Shown here piece after piece: positions 17,250 to 24,941 of a DNA stretch of 42,670 nucleotides. Every line of letters starts with the position of its first letter. Position 1 is the stretch's first letter. The notes beneath the pieces are model-generated. The model made no database searches, was not told where the DNA came from, and saw only the letters and a list, made by a program, of their open reading frames with translations. A program made the translations under genes and the position numbers. Origin of the DNA: an uncultured Erysipelotrichaceae bacterium (lineage in GTDB: Bacteria; Bacillota_I; Bacilli_A; Erysipelotrichales; Erysipelotrichaceae); assembly GCA_902761625.1 (NCBI GenBank), contig CACWLH010000011.1, positions 1 through 42,670 of the forward strand. Direction: 5' to 3'.

Positions 17250-17277
17250 TCACCGCAGACGGATTTCATCACAAATA

Positions 17278-17302
17278 CAAAATCCGGCTCTCAAGCCGGA
17301 TT
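17278..17302 (-). terminator. Terminator of the YccF-family gene
   Basis: A perfect 9-bp stem (AATCCGGCT / AGCCGGATT) with a CTCA loop, then a T-rich minus-strand tail. Confidence 0.8.
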
Positions 17303-17327
17303 GAATGTTTCTTTTGTGTTCCAATGC

Positions 17328-17693
17328 TCAATAATGCACGATCACGGCGCCAAAGGGAGCCAGAGCGAGCTTTGCAATCTTGAAGAACTGCTTTCCGAAC
17401 GGAATGCCGATGATGGTAATGCAGAGCAGACAGCCGGCCGTGAAATTGGCAAGCGCCAGCTCAATGCCGGATAAGAAGAACCAGAGCACATTGGTCAGAA
17501 ATGACACGGCACCGCCCTGATAAATGACCTGCTTTCCAAACGGGAAGAATGAAAGCTCCGCCATTTTGAAACATTGCAGGCCAACCGGCACGCCGATGAC
17601 AGTGACACACCACAGGCATCCGACAAAGATCCAGGCCATCCCGCTGAGCAGACCTCCGCAGAGGAACCAGAGTAAATTTCCTAACATTCCCAT
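17328..17693 (-). CDS. YccF-family inner membrane protein
   Basis: A 121-residue protein made of two homologous halves. Each has a hydrophobic stretch followed by CLxCxTxIGxPxGxQxFKxAxLxxxPFG (first copy about 24-54, second about 86-116). This duplicated pattern is diagnostic of the YccF domain (DUF307). Four or so membrane segments are predicted. Molecular function is unknown. The start follows GAGGTG. Its promoter lies in the gap shared with the divergent tandem nuclease-like gene. Confidence 0.88.
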   Translation of the reverse strand: MGMLGNLLWFLCGGLLSGMAWIFVGCLWCVTVIGVPVGLQCFKMAELSFFPFGKQVIYQGGAVSFLTNVLWFFLSGIELALANFTAGCLLCITIIGIPFGKQFFKIAKLALAPFGAVIVHY

Positions 17694-17722
17694 GAATCAC
17701 TCACCTCTTTTCCATACTTTCG

Positions 17723-17750
17723 ATTTTAGTATCTTCAACCGCAAATGCAA
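17723..17750 (-). promoter_or_regulatory. Promoter of the YccF-family gene
   Basis: Minus-strand TTGCAT (17745-17750), a 16-base spacer, then TAAAAT (17723-17728). Confidence 0.5.
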
Positions 17751-17850
17751 CGGAACATGTTTTAAGATTCTGGACTCCCGTTGGGATATGAAATCCATTC
17801 CTGCATCTGTATACTGGATTAATTGTGTGAAAACTGATGTAATACTGACA

Positions 17851-20115
17851 ATGACTGATCTCATTCATCCTAAACCCGAATACACATTCAGCTTTGACCG
17901 TCTGAACATGTTATGGCAGAAACATCCGAAATATCATGAAAAGACTGTCTTTTCATCGTTGGAACAATTGCTTGCGGAACATGAATCCTTCGGAAAGGAT
18001 TTCGATGATGAGCTGAAGAAGGAATATATTGAAAATGACTATGACCGTTTTCTTGTCCAGCTCTCTTTGAATGACCTTACGTATCGTTATGAAACGATGA
18101 AGCTGATTGAAAAACACGGCACATATAAAGAAAATCCGTATGTGAAGGCATTCCTGGATCAGTTCGCGCATCTTGATACGGATCATGATGCATGTTTCAT
18201 CTTTCCTCAAAGCTACAGCTCCATGTTTTTTGTGATCATGGAGATATGCGCCAGAGCGAAGGAGTTTCATCCCATCCGCAATCTTTTCCCGGACGAGGAG
18301 AAAGTTCATTATCTGGCGGTGTTTGACAAGAACAATCTGGATGATGTGCTGCTCATGTATCATCTCATCTATACAACCGGAAGCGATGATTTTTCCGGCG
18401 GCTATTCACTCTATGATTATTCCCTTGGCTGGTATCAGACGCATCTCTGTGAGGAAGATGTCATATTGCGCTCTCCTTATCTTCCCGACCGCACCGCCGT
18501 TTTCCAGGGGGCTCTGCCTTATTATTACAATCCTTCCAAAACCGTTTATGTGCGCAGAAATATCAGGCACATCCTGGATTCGGGTTATTTTTTCAATGAG
18601 CTGGAATTCTTCTTATGTCTGATCAGAGAAATTCTTCCTTTTTTTGAATGGTGGTACAAGGACCTGAATCTTTATGAAGAAAAAGACGGAATCAGAACGG
18701 ACTGGAAACTGGAAAGAACCAGAATCCGCACAAAGCTGACTTCTCAGGGTGTGATCCGGCCCAAATGGAAACATGAGCTCACCCTCTTCCATGAAGTCAG
18801 AAAACTCTGGCCGGATACGCTTTACCAATACCGCCCGGACTGGCTTGGACTGCAAAGCCTTGATCTCTATATCCCCTCTTTGAAGACAGCAATTGAATAT
18901 CAGGGCATCCAGCATTATTATCCGGTGGAGTTTTTCGGCGGTGAGGAAGCACTTTCCGACCGCAGACAGAAGGACATGAAGAAGAAACTGCTCTGCATCG
19001 AAAATGATGTCAGACTGATTGAATGGTCCTATGCCCTGGATCCCACCGAAAAGAATATCCGTGATATCCTCGGTAAGAATGAAGATGATCAATTGACACA
19101 ATTCCTCAAATTGAAAAGTTTTGAGGAATATATGGAAAAGTTCGATCAGTTCACATCGCTTTCCATGGGTTCTGAAACTTTTGAGAAAGAACAGTCATTA
19201 ATGCAGAGTGATGATCAATATACCCGCCGCGAAAAAGAACTGATCCGTGAGAAGAGAAAGAAGAAGCTCATTCATGATCTTCATGAAAGAATCGATACTC
19301 TCCTGGATGAAATTGAAGCCAACGGTGTGTGGCGCAAAATCAAAGGACGAGGAAAGATCGAAATCCACTATCGCTATCCAGATGACAAACGCGGTGATAT
19401 ATTGCATTATCTTGCCGGAATGTACGATGAGCCCCGGCAGATCCGCGATCAGGAATATGTCATCAAAATCAGCCGGAAGGATTATCCGCTGATTGAGCAG
19501 ATGGCACTTTCCAACCGATATTTCTTTACGGATTTTGAAAAGCACAAAGATGAGCCGGCGGTTTCTTTTCTGAAAGAATTCAACCGCATCATTGAGATGG
19601 AAGCGCTCATGAGTCAGGTCAATGACCTCAAGGAAGAATACCGCTCGCTTCGGGCCATCCCTGATCTGAGATTGAAAAAAGTGATCAATGATTATCACAG
19701 AAATCTGAACGCGAAAGCCAACGAGATCTATGAATATCTGATTGCGGAAGGACTGAGCAATCCCAGATGGAAATCCGAACAGAAGGCATATGCCATTGTC
19801 AGAAGCCATTATGAGGATGCGAAATTCCAATACCAGCCGGATTTCCTCTTCGGTCAGAGAATCGACATCTTCATCCCCTCTTTGAACATCGCCATCGAAT
19901 ACCAGGGAAAACAGCATTATTCCCCGGTGGACTTCTTCGGCGGACAGGACGGCCAGAGAAGGAATGCGGCCAGGGATATGAGAAAGCTCAGACGCTGCCG
20001 TGCCCATGGCATTGAGATTATCTATTGGGATTATGACAAGCCGCTGGATGATGAATACTTTGTGAATGAAATCATGGCAAAGTTTCCAAAGAAAGACGCA
20101 GAGTCATCTGAATGA
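17851..20115 (+). CDS. Protein with two Vsr/PD-(D/E)XK-like endonuclease modules
   Basis: About 754 residues, cytosolic. Residues 1-290 are unrecognised. Two homologous nuclease-like modules follow. In the first, D338 lies in LDLYIPSL and E349 in AIEYQGIQHY, followed by PVEFFGG and a D...K pattern. In the second, D672 lies in IDIFIPSL and E683 in AIEYQGKQHY, followed by PVDFFGG. Each is preceded by a PKWK/PRWK-type region. The pattern 'D-x-hydrophobic-PS, IEYQGxQHY, FGG, D..K' is that of Vsr-like/homing-endonuclease-associated folds. A charged helical stretch lies near 450-480. The open frame runs back to 17524 into the YccF gene; 17851 is the most plausible start, though its ribosome binding site is weak (17788 is an alternative). 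Confidence 0.75.
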   Translation: MTDLIHPKPEYTFSFDRLNMLWQKHPKYHEKTVFSSLEQLLAEHESFGKDFDDELKKEYIENDYDRFLVQLSLNDLTYRYETMKLIEKHGTYKENPYVKAFLDQFAHLDTDHDACFIFPQSYSSMFFVIMEICARAKEFHPIRNLFPDEEKVHYLAVFDKNNLDDVLLMYHLIYTTGSDDFSGGYSLYDYSLGWYQTHLCEEDVILRSPYLPDRTAVFQGALPYYYNPSKTVYVRRNIRHILDSGYFFNELEFFLCLIREILPFFEWWYKDLNLYEEKDGIRTDWKLERTRIRTKLTSQGVIRPKWKHELTLFHEVRKLWPDTLYQYRPDWLGLQSLDLYIPSLKTAIEYQGIQHYYPVEFFGGEEALSDRRQKDMKKKLLCIENDVRLIEWSYALDPTEKNIRDILGKNEDDQLTQFLKLKSFEEYMEKFDQFTSLSMGSETFEKEQSLMQSDDQYTRREKELIREKRKKKLIHDLHERIDTLLDEIEANGVWRKIKGRGKIEIHYRYPDDKRGDILHYLAGMYDEPRQIRDQEYVIKISRKDYPLIEQMALSNRYFFTDFEKHKDEPAVSFLKEFNRIIEMEALMSQVNDLKEEYRSLRAIPDLRLKKVINDYHRNLNAKANEIYEYLIAEGLSNPRWKSEQKAYAIVRSHYEDAKFQYQPDFLFGQRIDIFIPSLNIAIEYQGKQHYSPVDFFGGQDGQRRNAARDMRKLRRCRAHGIEIIYWDYDKPLDDEYFVNEIMAKFPKKDAESSE

Positions 20116-20121
20116 CAACAG

Positions 20122-20173
20122 AAAAAGAATCCCTCCTGTTCTGTTTCAGAAAACACAGAGGTGATTCTTTTTT
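20122..20173. terminator. Bidirectional terminator between convergent genes
   Basis: An outer AAAGAATC/GATTCTTT stem and an inner CCTCCTGT/ACAGAGG stem with one bulge. There is a T-run on the plus strand (20168-20173) and an A-run at 20122-20126 that serves the minus strand. Confidence 0.75.
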
Positions 20174-20198
20174 GATGATGTCTGTTTTTCAAACCATC

Positions 20199-21500
20199 TC
20201 ATTCGAAACTGCTGATGCGCTCAATCAGATCCGTGATATGGAGGAAATCTCTGAGATCGTTGTTTTCTGCGATGGTGTAATTGTCCCCTGAATCCTCTGA
20301 CAAAGACCGCAGCTTTAAAACCGTTTTTCTCTGTTCACCCACTCTGCCGTAAAAATTGGTCCAGTGATCACAGTCAGTCATCATCAGGATATCATCCGCA
20401 ATCCGCGGCTGCTTTTCAAAGAGTTTCAGCATCTCATCATCAATGAAATGATATTTCAGCCATTGCGTTTTCGGAACTTTCATCACAGTCTTGCATGTGT
20501 CGTTCTGCGGACTGATTTCATATAATGTGATGGTTTTCAATTCCGGACAGTTCATGAAACAGTCCGTATCCACGCGCAGTCTTTCATCTGTGTGAATATC
20601 CACTGACACATTTGTCAAAGAAGGACAGTCGCGCACGCTGCTGCATATGGATTCAACAGAGGACGGGATGATAAGCTTTTTCAGACTCTCGCAATGATTG
20701 ATTTCATTGTTGATTTCACTCAGTCCCCTCGGAAGGATCACTTCTTTTACAAAAGGCAGATCATTGAGTCCGAAATGTCCGTTTTCCACATTGAAGGTCT
20801 GCCATCTGATTTCTGCCTCATCGCTGAACTCTCCTGATTCCCATACCTGGATGCGGAAGGGAACTGAATTTGTATATTCGGGATGAAACTCTTTGACGAT
20901 AAACATGCCTGATTCAGGTTCAACCGCTTCAATCCGTATGTTGAGCAGACACAGTTTCGACGCAAAAGCCGGATTGATTCTTTCTGTCACATCCTTTTTT
21001 GCAAGCTGTTTCCCGTTTCCGTAAATGGTGAGTTTCCCGATCAGAGGCACATTCATATCAAATACACAGTTTTCACCTGTTATGGGTTTCAGACGTACAT
21101 CGCATGGCACATAAATATCATTCGGGTAAAGGCTGAACCATTCTGTCAGGGTGAAGACATCCCCTCTTTTTCCTTTGAGAATGATCAGCCGGTCCGCGAT
21201 CAGCGGGAATAACAATTCATTTCCGCAGACTTTTTCACCGTCTTTGATGTCATAGATGCAGGTTTCATTTTCCGGACAGCTGTATGCATATACTTTTTTC
21301 AGATGTCCGAGCCCCTCAAAGGCACGCACATGAACTTCTTCGATGGAATCCGGAAAATGAATTTCCCTGATCTGTCCGGAAGGAATATCCGCAAATGCGG
21401 ACGGTCCGATTGTTTTGACCGTATCCGGAATCCAGAGAACCTTTTTGTTTTGATCGGCAATGCATTTTTCAAGAACTCCGTCGTTAATGATATATTTCAT
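20199..21500 (-). CDS. Cytosolic BspA-type leucine-rich repeat protein, copy A
   Basis: A 433-residue protein without signal peptide or membrane segment. The N-terminal part (1-75) has LRR_5-type units (VLWIPDTVKTIGPSAFADI, then IREIHFPDSIEEVHVRAF). A second set lies near 245-320 (VKEVILPRGLSEINNE, LKKLIIPSSVESICSSV). The C-terminal 110 residues are helical (MKVPKTQWLKYHFIDDEM). It is a full-length paralogue of the next gene, 91 bases upstream, with the same domain order. BspA-type repeats usually occur on secreted adhesins, so a cytosolic pair is unusual. The start follows GAAGGTG. Function unknown. Confidence 0.75.
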   Translation of the reverse strand: MKYIINDGVLEKCIADQNKKVLWIPDTVKTIGPSAFADIPSGQIREIHFPDSIEEVHVRAFEGLGHLKKVYAYSCPENETCIYDIKDGEKVCGNELLFPLIADRLIILKGKRGDVFTLTEWFSLYPNDIYVPCDVRLKPITGENCVFDMNVPLIGKLTIYGNGKQLAKKDVTERINPAFASKLCLLNIRIEAVEPESGMFIVKEFHPEYTNSVPFRIQVWESGEFSDEAEIRWQTFNVENGHFGLNDLPFVKEVILPRGLSEINNEINHCESLKKLIIPSSVESICSSVRDCPSLTNVSVDIHTDERLRVDTDCFMNCPELKTITLYEISPQNDTCKTVMKVPKTQWLKYHFIDDEMLKLFEKQPRIADDILMMTDCDHWTNFYGRVGEQRKTVLKLRSLSEDSGDNYTIAENNDLRDFLHITDLIERISSFE

Positions 21501-21591
21501 AATTTCACACCTTCACGCATTCAATGTTTTTTCATAATCATTCTGAACACAGAACCGCCGTTTCTGTCAACAGGTGCTGAAGACAGAATCA

Positions 21592-22908
21592 TCATTCATA
21601 AGCGGCGGCCCGCAGAATCGCCTCGATGCGGCTGAGATATTGTCTGGCCGCATGGATTTCCGCATCTGAATATACATCGTATTGATCTTCCGCGATTGCC
21701 TGGATTGTATCGGCCATGGCTTTGAGTCTGCAGACTCTTGAGAGAAAATCAGTCAGTCTGCCGCTTTTTTCCAGCTTTCTTTTCAATGAAGAGTGCTGGA
21801 TCATCGATGTGAACATTGTGGAAAGGCTGAGGATGGGATATTGTGCCTCATATTCATCGATCACTTCTTTGAGGAAATGATATCTCAGCCATTCTGACTT
21901 GGGAATCCTGTCAACTGTCTGCATATTCCCCGTGTCATGATCCTTCTGGTAAAGAATGATGTCAGTCAGCTTTTCACAACCGTAAAACGAGGATGCATTC
22001 ACATGCATATGTCCGTCCGCATGGATATCCACATAAACATTCACCAGATGACCGCAATCGCGGATGGAATCCTCGATTGTCCTGACGGAGGAAGGAATGA
22101 CGAGTTTTTCCAGGCAGCGGCATTTGATGATATCCCCGGAGATTTTCTCCAGCCCTTCCGGAAGGACCAATTCCTTCACCTTTGTCAAGTGCCGCAATCC
22201 AAGCGAGCCGTCTTCTGGATTGACTGACTGCCAGACAAAGTACGGCATTTTCTCTCCATAAGCATGCGTCACCTGATGTTCAAATTGATTTTTCATCAAA
22301 GCGTCCGCGCTGAATTCCTGGGTCATGAGCTTTGTGCCTTCTGCGCTCAGAAAATCCACGCAGGTATTCTGGAAACGGATGATCTGCGCTTCATCCGCAA
22401 ACGGAATACGATTCAGAATTTCCTTTTCAGAAAGTTCCGGGCCGCTGCCGAAGATATTCAGACAGCGCAGATGAAAATCATCCTGCATATCATCTTCCGT
22501 GCCAAGATCCACATCCGGAAAAACACAGAGATTCAGCCGCACACAGTCAAACCATTCATTGATCCGGAAGGAATTGCCTCTCTTTCCTTTCAGGATGATC
22601 AGCTTTTCGGTGCGGATCTTCCATGACAATTCACAGAACTTCCCCTCAAATTCATCATCATAAATCCGCTCCTCTTTCGGATCGTAACTGTATATGATGA
22701 CTTCTTTCAGCGGCCCCAGCCCCTGAAACGCTCCCCAATGGACTTTTCTGAGTGAATCGGGGAAGCGGATTTCCCTGATCTGTCCATAGCGGATGTCCGA
22801 AAACGCATCCTTGGCAATGGCTGTGACTGTATCGGGCAGAATGATGGCTGTTTCATCCTGATCCGCTTCGCATTTTTCAAGTATTCCGTCAGTGATTTCA
22901 AATCTCAT
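21592..22908 (-). CDS. Cytosolic BspA-type leucine-rich repeat protein, copy B
   Basis: A 438-residue paralogue of the 20199-21500 product. Shared landmarks in the same order are GILEKCEADQ, ILPDTVTAIAKDAFSDI, IREIRFPDSLRKVHWGAF, LIILKGKRG, VKELVLPEGLEKISGD, KLVIPSSVRTIEDSIRDC and the PKSEWLRYHFL helix. No signal peptide. AGGAGGTGAAAG before the ATG is a strong ribosome binding site, so this copy may be the better translated. The two copies probably form one transcript. Divergence is large, so the duplication is not recent. Confidence 0.75.
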   Translation of the reverse strand: MRFEITDGILEKCEADQDETAIILPDTVTAIAKDAFSDIRYGQIREIRFPDSLRKVHWGAFQGLGPLKEVIIYSYDPKEERIYDDEFEGKFCELSWKIRTEKLIILKGKRGNSFRINEWFDCVRLNLCVFPDVDLGTEDDMQDDFHLRCLNIFGSGPELSEKEILNRIPFADEAQIIRFQNTCVDFLSAEGTKLMTQEFSADALMKNQFEHQVTHAYGEKMPYFVWQSVNPEDGSLGLRHLTKVKELVLPEGLEKISGDIIKCRCLEKLVIPSSVRTIEDSIRDCGHLVNVYVDIHADGHMHVNASSFYGCEKLTDIILYQKDHDTGNMQTVDRIPKSEWLRYHFLKEVIDEYEAQYPILSLSTMFTSMIQHSSLKRKLEKSGRLTDFLSRVCRLKAMADTIQAIAEDQYDVYSDAEIHAARQYLSRIEAILRAAAYE

Positions 22909-22958
22909 CTTTCACCTCCTCATGGTCAATGACTGTGTTTTTTATGAAAGAGAATGTT

Positions 22959-22986
22959 CACGGGAACAGGCGATCCTGTTCCCGTG
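22959..22986 (-). terminator. Strong hairpin after the MazF-like gene
   Basis: A perfect 12-bp stem (CACGGGAACAGG arm, 4-base loop). The U-tract on the minus strand is weak, so it may act as an mRNA 3'-end stabiliser as much as a terminator. Confidence 0.55.
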
Positions 22987-23004
22987 TCATTTTCTTTTCA
23001 GCAA

Positions 23005-23919
23005 TTATGCCGCATATGCCGGGACTTCCATTGTCCTCCGCTGTTTCGCAGCTCTTCGTTTTTCCTCTTTTCTCCGGTTTGTATAATATCTGGCAAGACT
23101 GTTATGGACGGACCGGGTCAGGGTGCCGGCGTTCTGATAGGATTCATCCAGCACCACATTCATTTTCTGATCGCGGTCGATATAACAGAGCATATTGCAG
23201 TAATTGACCGGTGTTTCTGTTTTTTCTTTTGTGAAGGGAACAAGCGATGCATTGTTGCCATCCATCGCATAGATGTAATAGTAATTCATTCCTTTGTTCA
23301 CAATGGAATTGACCGTCCGGTGTGTATTCACATGGAAGCGCGGATATTTTTTCTCATTCATCTCAGCGGCATTCATAATCATGTTCAGTCTGAGCTGATC
23401 TGAGACACTGAGATGGTCGACATAATTGGAAATATGTTCAACCGGAATCCGGCTCACTCTTTCAAGGACAATATGGCATTCCTTTTTCACTTCATAATCT
23501 TCCGGTGTGATTTTCATGGAGTGCCTTGCATTTTCTCCCATTACGCCGGAATAAAGCGGATAGCCGATGAAGCCGTCATCCAGGATTCTCACCACCGCAT
23601 AAGGTCTGACCCGGTGGGCAGGGTCAATATTTTCAAGTGTCTGAACACTGAACGGCATCGCAGCAAATACGATGTCTCCTTCTTCAAGTGAATCGAAGAC
23701 TTCATCCGCATCTGTTTCAAGGAGTGAGGGGCAAAGGTCATAAAGATTGATGATTTTTCTGGAAACAATGGTTTCTTCAACAGGTTCCTCAGCTCTTACA
23801 GTTTTTTCTGTCTGCTCAGGATTATGATTCTGTAAAGTGCCTGTCTGATTTTTGAAGCTGTCAAATAAAGCAGAAGTAATCGTTGTAAGCCATGTCATGA
23901 TATTGTGATTATTTTTCAT
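23005..23919 (-). CDS. Protein with a PemK/MazF-like domain and C-terminal extension
   Basis: A 304-residue cytosolic protein. Residues 1-50 are a polar leader shared with the 24423-24770 product. Residues about 78-190 look like a PemK/MazF barrel: EEGDIVFAAMPF, then RVRPYAVVRILDDGFIGYPLYS, then IVLERVSRIPVEHI, then LSVSDQLRLNMIM, in the family order 'GDIV - RPxVV - LxxxS - SxVxLxxV - LSxxDxxxI'. Residues 200-304 are an extension with a basic end (RRKEEKRRAAKQRR). MazF toxins are about 110 residues and sit beside an antitoxin, which is not evident here, so a toxin role is not claimed. The start follows AAAAGGAGA. Confidence 0.6.
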   Translation of the reverse strand: MKNNHNIMTWLTTITSALFDSFKNQTGTLQNHNPEQTEKTVRAEEPVEETIVSRKIINLYDLCPSLLETDADEVFDSLEEGDIVFAAMPFSVQTLENIDPAHRVRPYAVVRILDDGFIGYPLYSGVMGENARHSMKITPEDYEVKKECHIVLERVSRIPVEHISNYVDHLSVSDQLRLNMIMNAAEMNEKKYPRFHVNTHRTVNSIVNKGMNYYYIYAMDGNNASLVPFTKEKTETPVNYCNMLCYIDRDQKMNVVLDESYQNAGTLTRSVHNSLARYYTNRRKEEKRRAAKQRRTMEVPAYAA

Positions 23920-24106
23920 GTTTTTTTTCTCCTTTTCTCTGATTATGTTTTACCAGATCAAGGGGAAGGCTTTTTATTTCGGGTTCTTGAACCTGAAATA
24001 CACAAATACGGACTTTTTTTGAAGGTATCTGCCGTATGCGGACAATATGAATAACCAGAGGCAGCAGGCCGGAACACTCCGGCTGATTCAGACAGTTTCC
24101 TTTCAT
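23909..24106 (-). CDS. Possible small upstream ORF
   Basis: A 65-codon frame whose ATG at 24106 follows AAAGGAG at good spacing. Its end overlaps the start of the MazF-like gene by 11 bases. The sequence (MKGNCLNQPECSGLLPLVIH start, basic middle) matches no known family. Its last 25 codons are conserved in translation (QEPEIKS..DL.KHNQ.KG) in the duplicated region before the 24423-24770 gene, but there the DNA is also conserved, so coding status is uncertain. It could be a leader that couples translation. Confidence 0.35.
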   Translation of the reverse strand: MKGNCLNQPECSGLLPLVIHIVRIRQIPSKKVRICVFQVQEPEIKSLPLDLVKHNQRKGEKKHEK

Positions 24107-24163
24107 GGAACTCCTTTCTGTCGATCCCTGATTCTTCATTGCACCTTCTGTCAGCGGCCTCTA

Positions 24164-24193
24164 CTTTGAATATTTACGGGTCCGTATTCAAAG
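24164..24193. other. Inverted repeat in the upstream gap
   Basis: A CTTTGAA/TTCAAAG arm pair enclosing TACGG-GT-CCGTA. It lies upstream of the small ORF and downstream of the 24423-24770 gene. The role is unclear: attenuator or protein site. Confidence 0.4.
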
Positions 24194-24326
24194 CTCTCCT
24201 GTCTTTTGAAGAAAGATCACTCGACGCATCTTTCATATGCATAGACGCCTTCCTTTCAGCAAACCATTCAGTCACTGCAGCTGAATATGTTCAAGTTCAC
24301 CTCCTCAAAAACACCGGGAAGGCACA

Positions 24327-24376
24327 GAAAAACCGGGATTGCGATGATCCGTAAAGGTCATGGCAGTCCCGGTTTT
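24327..24376 (-). terminator. Terminator of the 24423-24770 gene
   Basis: An AAAACCGGGA/TCCCGGTTTT outer stem with further pairing inside and a minus-strand U-run. Confidence 0.8.
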
Positions 24377-24422
24377 CAATTCTTGTCATGATCCGCAGGA
24401 AACATTTTGAACATTCGTCTGA

Positions 24423-24770
24423 TCAATGATGTTTCAGCCAATATAACTCCGCATCATCATAATCCCGGAATTCATCTTCATTCCATCGCCAGAATTCATG
24501 AGGATTGGAATAATCGTGCGCATCGTAACGATCTTCTTGATCGAAATAAGAACGGGAGTGGATCTTCAGCCATGCCTTGCGGTAAGATTCATCCGCCCAT
24601 TCACAATCATGATTTTCAATGATCGTCAGGCCGGGTTCCTCAGTATGTGCAGTCTGATCTGCCTGTTCAGAATCATGATTCTGTAAACCGCCACTCTGAT
24701 CTTTGGATCTGCCAAATATAATGGAAACAATGTTTGTGAGCCATGTTCTGATTCCATGATTCTTTTTCAT
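24423..24770 (-). CDS. Small acidic protein sharing a leader with the MazF-like protein
   Basis: 115 residues. The first 45 (TWLTNIVSIIFG, then LQNHDSEQADQT, then TEEP) align with the start of the 23005-23919 product. The remaining 70 differ and are rich in Asp, Glu, Trp and His (WADESYRKAWLKIHSRS, then HEFWRWNEDEFRDYDD). The frame is open to 24851, but the ATG at 24770 follows AAAGGAGAT and matches the other copy's start. A weak amphipathic or membrane-associating helix is possible at 10-22. Unrecognised; it may be a partner of the MazF-like protein or a truncated relative with a replaced C-terminus. Confidence 0.6.
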   Translation of the reverse strand: MKKNHGIRTWLTNIVSIIFGRSKDQSGGLQNHDSEQADQTAHTEEPGLTIIENHDCEWADESYRKAWLKIHSRSYFDQEDRYDAHDYSNPHEFWRWNEDEFRDYDDAELYWLKHH

Positions 24771-24898
24771 AATTTCATCTCCTTTGTCCTGATTATGTTT
24801 TAACAGATCAAAGGCAGAGCTTTTTATTTCGGGTTCCTGAATATGAATCATACAAATCCGAATGATTTTTCTGATGCATTGAAATACCTGATACAGTG

Positions 24899-24931
24899 CA
24901 AAAAAGACACCATTCGAAATGAATGATGTCT
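24899..24931 (-). terminator. Terminator of the Ltp-repeat lipoprotein gene
   Basis: An 11-bp minus-strand stem with one G-U pair (24905-24915 with 24921-24931), followed by six or more U. Confidence 0.8.
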
Positions 24932-24941
24932 GAACAGGAAA

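Larger units (their letters stand above)
23782..24865. repeat. Duplicated leader plus N-terminal coding region
   Basis: About 230 bases occur twice in the same orientation (about 23782-24010 and 24634-24865). The copies include the upstream stretch with GAACCCGAAATAAAAAGC, the CATAATCAG block, the ribosome binding site, and the first 45 codons. Similarity stops abruptly after the GAGGAACC codons, where the two genes diverge completely. Confidence 0.7.

Noticed and set aside
17524..17850. Upstream extension of the tandem nuclease-like ORF
   Set aside because: It overlaps the YccF gene and its promoter on the other strand, and its sequence is low-complexity and unlike a protein.
19198..20007. 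269-codon frame opposite the second nuclease module
   Set aside because: It is antisense to a gene with clear motifs and has no start signal.
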